Shown: positions 51,229 to 59,560 of the stretch, piece after piece
Position numbering within the stretch: the stretch's first letter is position 1
Layout of the letters: each line of letters begins with the position of its first letter
DNA from: Collibacillus ludicampi
Lineage (GTDB): Bacteria > Bacillota > Bacilli > Tumebacillales > BOQE01
Direction of reading: 5' to 3'
Assembly: GCF_023705585.1 (NCBI RefSeq)
Contig: NZ_BOQE01000002.1
Coordinates: forward strand, 23,992 to 87,991
DNA length: 64,000 bases
Notes under the pieces: model-generated
Databases searched by the model: none
The model's input: only the letters and a program-made list of their open reading frames with translations
What the model was told of the DNA's origin: nothing
Translations under genes and position numbers: made by a program

Positions 51229-51927
51229 TTATCCAAAATGGTATGAGTGTACTCCTACGAAAAAGGTCTCCATCATTCTATGAGAATCTGAAAAATAAAG
51301 CTCCAATCCTGACCAATTCGGGTTATGTACTCCCCCCACAGCATACATAAAATTTTGGTAACTATCGTTTTGAAATACACCTGAAATTTTGGCGGCATCC
51401 ACTAAGACTTTCACCATTTGGTTATCAGGGTCTCGCATGTGTCTGTCTGAAAAATGAAAGAGAAAACCTGCATAGCAAAATGCGAAAGGCTTAAAATCGT
51501 TCAGGTTTCCCCGTTCCCTTTCTCTTGTAAGCAATCGCTGAAAAAGTTTCGTGTAAAAGACCTTTACCCGGGTTGCATTTCTGAATCGCAGGATGTCTTT
51601 GATGTAGATGCTAGGCCGGGTATGAACACGTTCCCATGTATCGGGTATAGAGATTTTCAAAATCCTTTCGCTAGGGTTCCATTTCACCTCACAGTCATAG
51701 GGATGAGCGCCATGACGGAACGGCGCTTCCTGCATATCTTTTTCTTGCATATCGTAGAGCTTCAATTGCACGCCTACGAGCTGCGCCTGCACGTGGTCAA
51801 TCTCATTCCCTAGCGCTTCATACTCAATACCTTCTAATGACGCCTGGTGAATCATCGCTTCAACGATGTGCAAGTGATGTTGCGCCTTGGCGATCTCATC
51901 CTGAATGTCTTTTGTATGAGCATTCAT
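51229..51927 (-). CDS. Coiled-coil plus RusA-like protein (232 aa)
   Basis: The N-terminal 60 residues are a coiled coil (IQDEIAKAQHHLHIVEAMIH). The C-terminal part ends in FHFSDRHMRDPDNQMVKVLV with DAAKISGVFQNDS, which matches the RusA Holliday-junction nuclease motif (D-x-DN-x2K-x3DA...DD), though the final acidic pair reads QND. It may resolve branched DNA. AAAGGAG precedes the ATG at 51927. Confidence 0.5.
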   Translation of the reverse strand: MNAHTKDIQDEIAKAQHHLHIVEAMIHQASLEGIEYEALGNEIDHVQAQLVGVQLKLYDMQEKDMQEAPFRHGAHPYDCEVKWNPSERILKISIPDTWERVHTRPSIYIKDILRFRNATRVKVFYTKLFQRLLTRERERGNLNDFKPFAFCYAGFLFHFSDRHMRDPDNQMVKVLVDAAKISGVFQNDSYQNFMYAVGGVHNPNWSGLELYFSDSHRMMETFFVGVHSYHFG

Positions 51928-52010
51928 TATGGCTCTCCTTTCTTTTTTTGAAATGAACAAAGGGATACCCTGGATGTAATGCATCCAAAGTACCCCTTCG
52001 GTCCATTTCC

Positions 52011-52724
52011 TCATTTCGTGTTGACCATTCGTTTTTCGGAAACCTCAAACGGATACCCAAAATAGAACCCCTGCCCATACTGAATTCCCAACTCTCTCAG
52101 AATGTCCGCTTGCTCTTCTCTTTCGATTCCCTCTGCGATCAAGATCGTCTTTGTTTTCTCGGCAAAGAGAACCATCCCTTCGATCACACGGCATGCCTGT
52201 TGGGTTTGATCCACGTGCGCGGTGAGTATCTTGTCCAGCTTCACAAAATGGGGCTCCAGGGCTTCGATGAGCCAGAAGTTTGAGAATCCGGCCCCGAAAT
52301 CATCCAAAGCGATCTTCATGCCTCGCTTCCGAAGATCTTTCAGGACACCTTGGATGTGGTGGATGTCGTCGATTCTCGTTTGTTCCGTAATCTCCAAGAC
52401 AATACGATCGGTGAATCGGTAATTCTCTATAGCCTCAAAAACATGGCCTTCTTTCAACGATTCGCCGTGGCAATTCAGAAAAAGCAGCTTATGATCGGGC
52501 AATCCCTCTGCTTTTTGCATAGCTATTTGCCGGGCATAGCGATCCAGTTTGCTTATCTCATCGTCTTCTTCAGCCCATGCAAAGAGCTTTGCAGGAGAAA
52601 TGATTCTTCCGTTCCATGCTCTTCCGCGAATCGTGTCTTCGTAGCCAAAAACGTTTTGAGGATATTCAAAGTGAACGATTGGCTGATACATCGGAAACAG
52701 TTCAATATCGTTCCATCTGTTCAT
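52011..52724 (-). CDS. EAL-domain c-di-GMP phosphodiesterase (237 aa)
   Basis: Cytosolic stand-alone EAL domain. The EAL position reads YEDTIRGR, so Ala-Leu are replaced though Glu and Arg remain. The other catalytic parts are present: LLFLNCHG (Asn), RIVLEITEQ (Glu), KIALDDFGAGFSN (Asp-Asp), HFVKLDKI (Lys), ILIAEGIE (Glu) and QGFYFGYP (Gln). It probably hydrolyses c-di-GMP. AGGAGG precedes the ATG. Together with the riboswitch at 6488 it shows that the element engages this signal. Confidence 0.9.
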   Translation of the reverse strand: MNRWNDIELFPMYQPIVHFEYPQNVFGYEDTIRGRAWNGRIISPAKLFAWAEEDDEISKLDRYARQIAMQKAEGLPDHKLLFLNCHGESLKEGHVFEAIENYRFTDRIVLEITEQTRIDDIHHIQGVLKDLRKRGMKIALDDFGAGFSNFWLIEALEPHFVKLDKILTAHVDQTQQACRVIEGMVLFAEKTKTILIAEGIEREEQADILRELGIQYGQGFYFGYPFEVSEKRMVNTK

Positions 52725-52733
52725 GGGAACCTC

Positions 52734-53195
52734 CTAGTGAGCGATGATCGTGACGATCTGTTTGTCCCCGTCCCATTTGACGTCACAACCGAACGCTTTT
52801 GCAATATAGCTGATCGGAAGCATCGTGCGTCCGTTCGTAATTTCAGCCGGTGCGTCGAGTGTTATCGTTTGATCGCCTACCTGCATGGTGTTCGAGCCAA
52901 TCGTCACGATGATGATTTTGTCTCCCTTTTGGAGATAGACCTTTTGGTTGGCACCGTCCCAGTAAATGTTGTTATCTCCTATCCCACAGGCATATGCCGC
53001 AAAGCGCAACGGGAGATAGGTACGATCGTTTTTGATGTATGGAGCGACGTCTTTAAACGTGTAGCCGTTCACCGAGTAATTCCCGTTTCCGATTTTGAAC
53101 GCGGCCACCTGCACAGGTGTTTGTGTATCAGCATGGGCGACTGATGAGACGAAACATGAAAGTCCTATCATCAAAGCAGTTAAAGTCTTCTTCAA
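52734..53195 (-). CDS. Exported copper-amine-oxidase-N-type protein (153 aa)
   Basis: The signal peptide is about residues 1-22 (LMIGLSCFVSSVAHA-DT). The remainder is a stand-alone copper amine oxidase N-terminal-like domain: VNGYTFKDVAPYIKNDRTYL with PLRFAAYACGIGDNNI, and later ITNGRTMLPISYIAKAFGCD. The domain is common in exported Firmicute proteins and probably binds wall or other proteins. The TTG start has GGGGGA before it. Confidence 0.82.
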   Translation of the reverse strand: MKKTLTALMIGLSCFVSSVAHADTQTPVQVAAFKIGNGNYSVNGYTFKDVAPYIKNDRTYLPLRFAAYACGIGDNNIYWDGANQKVYLQKGDKIIIVTIGSNTMQVGDQTITLDAPAEITNGRTMLPISYIAKAFGCDVKWDGDKQIVTIIAH

Positions 53196-53221
53196 AGCGA
53201 TTCCCCCTTAGAAAAGTGAAA

Positions 53222-53246
53222 CCCCCTCACGTTTTTGCGAGGGGGC
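53222..53246 (-). terminator. Terminator of the 53256 gene
   Basis: On the minus strand CCCCCTCGC pairs with GTGAGGGGG, followed by TTTCACTTTT. Confidence 0.8.
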
Positions 53247-53255
53247 CACTCGATA

Positions 53256-54419
53256 TTAGAGTTTAAATGCGGTCATCGAAGCGCTGTCTGTTGGTGCATT
53301 CGCTCCGTTACCGTTTCGAATTTGAACCGTGATGGTATGCGCTCCTGGTGAACTTAAAGGAACGGTAATGTAACCGGTCGAACTGTATCCCGCTAGGGAC
53401 GTCCAAGCAGACCAGTTTCCATCCACCGCGTATCTGTAATCCGTCGCGTTCGAGTAGTCCAACACCACACGGATCGAACTTCCGGAAGTCGCCGTTGCGC
53501 CGTTATAGCCCGAAACCTTTTTCAGATTCGGGGTGAGATACTGTGCAAGGTTGTTGAAGTTATTGGTAACGGCGGTTTGCAGGCTGTTCAATTGGTTCGT
53601 AAGAGCGTTTTGATTGGCATCGATTTTACTGCTCAAATTGGATAGTGAATTCTGTGCGTTTTGAATGCCTGTCACCGCATTTTGGGCAGCCGCTTGTGCG
53701 GCCCGGGCGGCGGTTAAGACGGTTCCCGATGAATCTTGAACCACCCCAGCTGAAGTTGATAGATAAGAGTTAATAATCGTGTTCGTGTTGTTTAGCGCGT
53801 TTTGTGAAGCTGTCTGAGCGGCTTGTGCTGCACTTTGAGCGTTTTGCGCGGCAGATTGAGCCGCTTGTGCAGCGGTTTGCGCTCCTTGAGCGGCAGATGC
53901 CGCATTTTGTACGGTTTGTTCATCAGCTCCAACTCCGTACACTTTTATTGTTGCGGTTCCGGAAGCAGATGCAGAATAGTTATACATACCTTCAATAACA
54001 AATCGTATTTGTTGCCATTGACTGTTAAACACAAACGTATATGGGCCGCCTCCGTATGGTTGTGACCCTAAAGAGATTGAGCCGATATTTGTCCAATTCG
54101 TTCCATCATTTGATCCATCAATAAAAAATGCACCATAAGAATTATAAGGTAGATTAGAGAAGTCAATTTCTCCCGAATATGCTATCCCGGAATTACCCAG
54201 GAATGACGAAGTTCCAATGACTTTATAGTCCATATAACTTCCATAAGCAGGGACAAACGTTCGCCAGTCATAACTTGATGTACTAGCTGTTCCATTGTAT
54301 GAGACGTTAACTGAATACATATATAGAGGTATCCCGCTTGCAAAGACTTTTGAGTTGCCGAATACCATTACCAATGGCAAGAGAAATGCCAGTAAGATCT
54401 TTGCCATCCGTTTCATCAT
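53256..54419 (-). CDS. Exported protein with Ala/Gln-rich coiled-coil stalk (387 aa)
   Basis: Signal peptide (LLAFLLPLVMVFGNSKVFA). The N-terminal 160 residues are beta-rich (aromatic, YGGGPYTFVFNSQWQQIRFV). Residues about 165-300 are a coiled coil with repeated AAQAAQ/AAQNAQ units, then Ig-like beta strands to the end. A tail-fibre-like or adhesin shape is suggested, but the function is unknown. The duplicate ATG-ATG start follows GGGAGAG. Confidence 0.7.
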   Translation of the reverse strand: MMKRMAKILLAFLLPLVMVFGNSKVFASGIPLYMYSVNVSYNGTASTSSYDWRTFVPAYGSYMDYKVIGTSSFLGNSGIAYSGEIDFSNLPYNSYGAFFIDGSNDGTNWTNIGSISLGSQPYGGGPYTFVFNSQWQQIRFVIEGMYNYSASASGTATIKVYGVGADEQTVQNAASAAQGAQTAAQAAQSAAQNAQSAAQAAQTASQNALNNTNTIINSYLSTSAGVVQDSSGTVLTAARAAQAAAQNAVTGIQNAQNSLSNLSSKIDANQNALTNQLNSLQTAVTNNFNNLAQYLTPNLKKVSGYNGATATSGSSIRVVLDYSNATDYRYAVDGNWSAWTSLAGYSSTGYITVPLSSPGAHTITVQIRNGNGANAPTDSASMTAFKL

Positions 54420-54445
54420 GAATGATCTCTCCCTTCATTCAAAGT

Positions 54446-54475
54446 AAAAGCCCCCTTTTTCTAGGGGGCTTAAAA
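54446..54475 (-). terminator. Terminator upstream of the 53256 gene
   Basis: AAGCCCCCT pairs with AGGGGGCTT on the minus strand, then TTTACTTT. It ends transcription from the 54605 gene. Confidence 0.8.
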
Positions 54476-54477
54476 AG

Positions 54478-54545
54478 TTTATTGAACCAAATGAACCGAC
54501 CCAGGAATCGGATTTTTCATCGTTGCGGTATCAGCCGCATGCTCT
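54478..54545 (-). repeat. Orphan 3' end related to the 54605 gene
   Basis: On the minus strand it codes DTATMKNPIPGSVHLVQ and stop, matching DSAKLVNPIPGSTHLTQ at the end of the 54605 gene. There is no start or upstream body. It is a relic of a lost paralogue. Confidence 0.7.
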
Positions 54546-54604
54546 GAATATAATCTATCTTACTAGTATTTAGAAACGGCTCTAAGGGCTTTTTAGAAGG
54601 ATTT

Positions 54605-55936
54605 TTATTGTGTCAAATGAGTTGAACCAGGAATCGGATTGACTAATTTTGCAGAGTCATTCTCTGGATCATCATCCTTCAAAGGTGGCGGAGGATTTTG
54701 TTCATCTGATGACGGCGGCGTATACGGTTCGATCGTGGCGTTAAATATCATGTGATAGCCAAGCTGAAAGTCCCCCTGCCATTTCTTCTTAACCGTGTAT
54801 TGGATCGGAATGGAGACTTCACTGTTTGCATCTATGGGTGCGATACCTTCCAGATGGATCGGCGGTGTCATAGAGTTGTCTGCATATCCATCAATCGAAT
54901 ACTTGATGTAGCCACTGTACGAATTTGTGTTTGTTAGCACACAATCAACGGTTCCGATGTCACCGTCTTTTGGAAGGTGATTAAATAAGTGGTTTCTGAA
55001 ACGGACCGCTATATCGCCATCTCCACTCGGTGTATTGGATGTAGTGCCACCGCTAGGGTTTCCTCCTGGTGGGAGGGATGTTGGTGTGGTACCACCGCTG
55101 TTACCTCCGGAGGAACCTGATCCTCCTCCAGAGCCACCTGATCCACCGGAGCCTCCTGAACCACCAGTGCCGCCGCCACCGCCACCGGTGCTACCGCCTC
55201 CACCGTTTGGATTCGGATTTGGTTGCTGATTCGGGAACAACTTAAACGTCGGCTTAGCAATGGTCTGATCAGCGGCCACGTACATCCCGTTCATGGGGTC
55301 CCCGATGTTATTGGCGTCGGTTCCGTTGTCAAACGCGAGCGTCCAGCCGCAGAGTTTGGCGAGTTGGCCGAGGTGGACGACGTGCCATTGGCTTAATCCA
55401 TCGTCCATGTAACTACTGGCGTCGAGTGTTCCGTTGGCCATATCCTGTTGAATTGTATTGAGATCCCCGCCTAACATCTGCACCCAAGCGGGAACGTCGT
55501 CCACGGAAATCAGGCCATACCCGTTGTTGGAGCTGAGTGTGTCGATATTGTACAAATAGAAATTCCCGGTACGTCCGGTACCATCCTCCAGTGAAACCGT
55601 TGCGAGGCCGAAGGAGACGATACTTCTGCCTCCTGAAGCAGAAGGGTCGTTCACCCAACTGGAGTTCGGGTGATACCACCTCACTTCCTTTCTTACAGCA
55701 TTCGAGTCCGTATAGGGATTGCTCTGGTAGAAACCTTGTATGTTCAACGTGCTCGTTAGACTCCCGACCGTATACGGTGCTTTTGTAGGATCAAGATAGG
55801 CTTGTCCCGGAGCATCTAACTGACCATCTTGAGGAATGGTCGGTGTATTTGTATCCGCGAAAGCATTAGAAAAAGAGAGCATTGATGTTAACATCAATGC
55901 TCCCGAAAACGATGAGAGGATTTTTATGCGCCCCAT
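54605..55936 (-). CDS. Exported protein with Gly-rich linker (443 aa)
   Basis: The signal peptide is about 1-25 (LTSMLSFSNAFA-DT). The N-terminal domain (YHPNSSWVNDPSASGGRSIV) has conserved aromatic residues. A Gly/Ser linker of about 45 residues (near 245-290) is followed by a beta domain, with KKKWQGDFQLGYHMIFNATI near its end. The Met at 55936 is the likely start with AAAGGGTG before it. It may be a wall or pilus-associated adhesin. No family recognised. Confidence 0.65.
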   Translation of the reverse strand: MGRIKILSSFSGALMLTSMLSFSNAFADTNTPTIPQDGQLDAPGQAYLDPTKAPYTVGSLTSTLNIQGFYQSNPYTDSNAVRKEVRWYHPNSSWVNDPSASGGRSIVSFGLATVSLEDGTGRTGNFYLYNIDTLSSNNGYGLISVDDVPAWVQMLGGDLNTIQQDMANGTLDASSYMDDGLSQWHVVHLGQLAKLCGWTLAFDNGTDANNIGDPMNGMYVAADQTIAKPTFKLFPNQQPNPNPNGGGGSTGGGGGGTGGSGGSGGSGGSGGGSGSSGGNSGGTTPTSLPPGGNPSGGTTSNTPSGDGDIAVRFRNHLFNHLPKDGDIGTVDCVLTNTNSYSGYIKYSIDGYADNSMTPPIHLEGIAPIDANSEVSIPIQYTVKKKWQGDFQLGYHMIFNATIEPYTPPSSDEQNPPPPLKDDDPENDSAKLVNPIPGSTHLTQ

Positions 55937-55954
55937 GATCTTGTTCACCCTTTC

Positions 55955-57046
55955 TTAACGGTATTGCAGAGTCCATTGACCGTTGGTGTTTTTGAAGGTT
56001 GCGGTCAAATACACCCCAGAACCCACGTTGTAAGGTTGTTGGAGTACAATAACCACAGCAATTTCATTGTTAAACGTCAGAGTAGTACCTTTCGAGCTTT
56101 CATACGGTTTGCTTGCTTTTGTTGAATTCACATACCACGTCACCTTGCTGTTATTCGTATCCGGCAGCGTAACCGTCACGCTCGATCCATCCACCTTAAA
56201 CTTCACTTGTGCCATCAGATTCTTGATTTCATCTTGTGAAGCGATTTTGAATATCGGATCGTTCGCATAGAGTGCCGGAATCGTAACATTCGCCGGACTG
56301 AGCGTACCGTCGCTGTTGGGCTTCAAATTATCCGCAGAAGCGGGCAACATCCCCGGCGAACCGGATGATGAACTTGTTCCAGACGACGATTCAGATGAAA
56401 CGGGTGGAAGCGGTGCAGGTTTCGATTTTTGAGACAAAACCTGCATAGCCAAGTCGATCAACGCCGCCGCTTCCTGACGGTTCATCGTGTCTTGGGACTT
56501 GTAATCGTTCGCGTCCGTCACTTCCGGGCCGGCCAGCTTATGGCTGATGACGTTAAACACCGCATTCTTTGCCCAAGGGTCTGTGTTTACCAGACCGTTT
56601 GAATCACCGTTGGATGCCGTCACTCCATGTTTGCTCAGGAAGTTCCAGACCATTTGGGCCGCTTCCTCGCGTTTCACAGGTGCATCCGGACTAAAAGTTG
56701 TAGCCGATGTTCCAGCGACGATTCCGGCTTCCGATGCCGTTTGGATGTAGGCGGCTGCCCAATGGCCTTTAGCATCCCCGAACTTCACTGGATTACTCGA
56801 TTGTTGTAAGCCAAACGCGCGCACCAGGAGCGTTGCGAATTCGGCGCGGGTAAGTTCCTTCGTCGGTGCGAATTGTCCGTTGCCCACACCGCTGATTACA
56901 TGCTTGTTACTCAGATCGTTAATGTACGTGACATAGGCGCTAGTGTCTGGTACGTCGCTGAACAAGGAGCTTTCAGCTTGAGCACTTACAGATACCGCTA
57001 GGAGACTTGCCATAGAAAGCCCTACAATTGCCCATTTTTTCTTCAT
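55955..57046 (-). CDS. SLH-domain exported protein (363 aa)
   Basis: Signal peptide (IVGLSMASLLAVSVSAQA). Three SLH units: LSNKHVISGVGNGQFAPTKE with LTRAEFATLLVRAF; AAYIQTASEAGIVAGTSATT with VKREEAAQMVWNFL; and a diverged third (LAGPEVTDANDYKS, MNRQEAAALIDLAM). A Pro/Ser linker leads to a beta domain (ITLPDTNNSK-type strands). GGAGGAGTG precedes the ATG. It is the first gene of an exported-protein operon with 54605. Confidence 0.88.
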   Translation of the reverse strand: MKKKWAIVGLSMASLLAVSVSAQAESSLFSDVPDTSAYVTYINDLSNKHVISGVGNGQFAPTKELTRAEFATLLVRAFGLQQSSNPVKFGDAKGHWAAAYIQTASEAGIVAGTSATTFSPDAPVKREEAAQMVWNFLSKHGVTASNGDSNGLVNTDPWAKNAVFNVISHKLAGPEVTDANDYKSQDTMNRQEAAALIDLAMQVLSQKSKPAPLPPVSSESSSGTSSSSGSPGMLPASADNLKPNSDGTLSPANVTIPALYANDPIFKIASQDEIKNLMAQVKFKVDGSSVTVTLPDTNNSKVTWYVNSTKASKPYESSKGTTLTFNNEIAVVIVLQQPYNVGSGVYLTATFKNTNGQWTLQYR

Positions 57047-57134
57047 GCGAATCACTCCTCCAAATTTCCTTTAATTGCATTTTGAATGAAAAAAATTCCG
57101 GCGTGAAGTCCCACCCCCTTAAAAGAAAGGAATA

Positions 57135-57168
57135 AAAAAATGCCTCAGTGGACCTGAGACACTTTTTT
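57135..57168 (-). terminator. Terminator of the Fic gene
   Basis: On the minus strand TGTCTCAG pairs with CTGAGGCA, then TTTTTTT. The reverse orientation also has a T run. Confidence 0.85.
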
Positions 57169-57200
57169 ATTCCTCTCGATTATTTAATACTTCTCAAGAG

Positions 57201-58247
57201 CTAAACCTTTCTCCACCGGGCATTTCTGCCCCGTTCAATACACTCAATGACCCCTTCTTTCCCCATTTCATTCAAAACCTTTGTGATCGTCGGTCTGCTT
57301 ATTCCCGGACAACGTTCTTCCACATCGGAGACCGTGAAATCCGCAATCATATGCTCAACAACAGTTCTGACTCTTTCTTGTTTCCAACCGCGTTTATCCG
57401 ATGTGACTATACCGGCTCGTTCCTCAAATCGTTTGTAGGCGTTTAAAATCATCATAAGGAAGTAATCCAACCATGGCTTTATGTTGTGTTTTCCTTCATG
57501 CCAACCTTGCGAAGAGATTTCCAGGGTTTCGTAATACTGTTCTTTTGTGTCTTCAATCACTTTTTCCAAACTTATATATCGTCCTATAATATACCCCGCC
57601 TGATAAAGCAGTAATAACGTAAGAAGTCTCGCCATCCGACCGTTACCATCGGAGAACGGATGGATACAAAGAAAATCTAATACGAATGCAGCGATCAAAA
57701 TGAGATCATCAACTTCCCCGCGATCCCTTTCGATGTTGTATTGCCTGCAAAGCTCTTCTACAGCTTCGGCGGTTTTCCAAGCAGGTACAGGCGTGAAACG
57801 TATGCGTTCCTGACCATTCGGTAACTTTTCCCGAATGTCATTATCAGTTAACTTCCATCTCCCTCCCGCTCCAGTTGCCAATTCCATGAGATCCCGATGA
57901 AGTTGCAGGATGACGTTGGGAGTTAAACGGATATGTTCGTAACTGGAATGAATCGTATCTAAAACCTCACGGTATCCTGCAATTTCTGCTTCGGATCGGT
58001 TTTCAGGTGCAAGTCTTTCCTTCAGCAAACGCTCTAAACGATTCGTTGAGATGGTGATTCCTTCGATTCGGTTGGAGGATTCCGTACTCTGTATGATCGC
58101 CACTTGACGCAATGCCTCCAACACTTCGGGTTTTTGGCGTTGGAAGAGGGCTTCCTTTCCCTTATACTCGTGGATTCTTGCGATCAGTTTTACGGTTGAG
58201 CCGGTATAGGATAGATTTTGTAAGTATTGATTACGAAAAGACATCAT
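57201..58247 (-). CDS. Fic-domain protein (348 aa)
   Basis: Fic enzymes AMPylate or otherwise modify proteins. The catalytic HPFSDGNGRMAR (HPFxDGNGR) is near residue 200. The N-terminal inhibitory helix motif SSNRIEG (S-x3-E-G) shows a self-inhibited class II type. It starts with the Fic_N region (FRNQYLQNLSYTGSTVKLI), and the C-terminus is a winged helix (SDVEERCPGISRPTITKVLN) that may bind DNA. It is likely autoregulatory. AAGGAG precedes the ATG. Confidence 0.92.
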   Translation of the reverse strand: MMSFRNQYLQNLSYTGSTVKLIARIHEYKGKEALFQRQKPEVLEALRQVAIIQSTESSNRIEGITISTNRLERLLKERLAPENRSEAEIAGYREVLDTIHSSYEHIRLTPNVILQLHRDLMELATGAGGRWKLTDNDIREKLPNGQERIRFTPVPAWKTAEAVEELCRQYNIERDRGEVDDLILIAAFVLDFLCIHPFSDGNGRMARLLTLLLLYQAGYIIGRYISLEKVIEDTKEQYYETLEISSQGWHEGKHNIKPWLDYFLMMILNAYKRFEERAGIVTSDKRGWKQERVRTVVEHMIADFTVSDVEERCPGISRPTITKVLNEMGKEGVIECIERGRNARWRKV

Positions 58248-58386
58248 TTGTACCACTCCTTATATATATAATTTAACCAAAAAATTATATATATAAAAGG
58301 AGCGGAAAATAAAAAAGGAAGCATAAAATCTATGCCCCCTTGGTTTTTATCTCCGTTAGTGCCATAGCATCGAACTTACGATATGC

Positions 58387-59283
58387 TCATTCTTTATCTG
58401 CAATTATTAAGTTATTGCTACCTATCTTAAATAAAAGATAATCTATTAGTAGAATTGAGCATAAAGAATTTATTTCTGTTCCATAATCGACATCATAACC
58501 GTGCAATATTGCGTGCCTACTCATTTGTGAATTAATGGGTTCTCCATGTTTAAAATCATCTAATACAATATCTAAATAAAAATATAGTACCGTACTATCC
58601 ATAGAGAAAGTGTCTTCATCTTGCAATAGATTACTAATATACTCCTTTAATGTATTTTGCTTCAAGAAACCGGTATGCTTAAAATAGTCAGCAATAATTC
58701 CTTCAAATTGTGGAATTAGAGTGGAAACGGATAAAAAGTACTTACCAGAAATATGAGCTTCTACGGCTTCATTTAATAATCGCAACCGAGGAGAAATCCA
58801 CTTAATCTCTTTCCATCTTTGAACTATTCTATCTACTTTATTATTATCATAAAATTTAATAAGGAATTCCTTCACAAAATTTTTTGTTTCTTCTAATGTG
58901 CGTTCTTTGTAAAAACGTACAATTTTCCGGGCAGTAATAATAGGAATTTCATAATGTGCAGGATACCCTATTTTGAGCATTATTAACTTGAACTTTTCAA
59001 TGTCATCTGTAGTTTCTTGAATTGCTTTTTTAATATTTTCATTATTAAATAATCCGGCTGCTTTTTCCAACGCTCCACTAATTGGTTTAAATACATCAGA
59101 AACATGCCTAGTCTGCTTGGCAACTTGCGCGAGTCGGCTTTGTAAATTTCGCCCAAACAACTCTTGATGTCTTAAAACCGGTTGCATAACTCTAGCGATT
59201 GTTTCACTGTTTTTAAGGACAGGTTCAATCATCTTTCTCCATCTTTCACTCGCTTCAAAAAGTCCCTTAAATCTCTCATCCAT
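58387..59283 (-). CDS. HEPN-like helical protein, possible abortive-infection effector (298 aa)
   Basis: It is all-helical and AT-rich. Near the end, SRHAILHG (255-262) has R-x4-H spacing as in HEPN ribonucleases, followed by GTEINSLCSILLIDYLLF, typical of the last helix of such proteins. The first 100 residues are a long coiled coil. AT-content and lack of the CGCTAGGG motif suggest recent arrival. GGGTGG precedes the ATG at 59283. It neighbours the Fic gene, so a small defence or toxin patch is possible. Confidence 0.5.
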   Translation of the reverse strand: MDERFKGLFEASERWRKMIEPVLKNSETIARVMQPVLRHQELFGRNLQSRLAQVAKQTRHVSDVFKPISGALEKAAGLFNNENIKKAIQETTDDIEKFKLIMLKIGYPAHYEIPIITARKIVRFYKERTLEETKNFVKEFLIKFYDNNKVDRIVQRWKEIKWISPRLRLLNEAVEAHISGKYFLSVSTLIPQFEGIIADYFKHTGFLKQNTLKEYISNLLQDEDTFSMDSTVLYFYLDIVLDDFKHGEPINSQMSRHAILHGYDVDYGTEINSLCSILLIDYLLFKIGSNNLIIADKE

Positions 59284-59462
59284 AATTTTCCACCCACTCA
59301 ATATTATATTGTGGCTAATAATAATCTACCAATAGCCTGTAGAACAACAAGGTTATTTGGTAAGCTTACGCAAGCACGAATTTTAAAGTTTGCAGCCTGC
59401 AAACTCAGGATTGGGTTGCAACTCTCAATGCAACATAAATTTTATACTATTAAAAATTCGAC

Positions 59463-59560
59463 GTCATAGACCACACGGCTAAAGCCGTGGGCTTGCAGTT
59501 ATAGCTTACACTACACCGCGTATGGCTGTATGACGGCAGCCCGGCTTGCAATTACGCAAG
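59463..59560 (-). ncRNA. Probable omega (guide) RNA region at the IS right end
   Basis: In TnpB elements the omega RNA overlaps the 3' end of tnpB and ends at the right end. This stretch holds conserved stems (CCACACGGC/GCCGTGG, CGGCTTGC-type arms) shared with the mini-copy. No guide can be read because it would lie outside the element. Confidence 0.5.
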
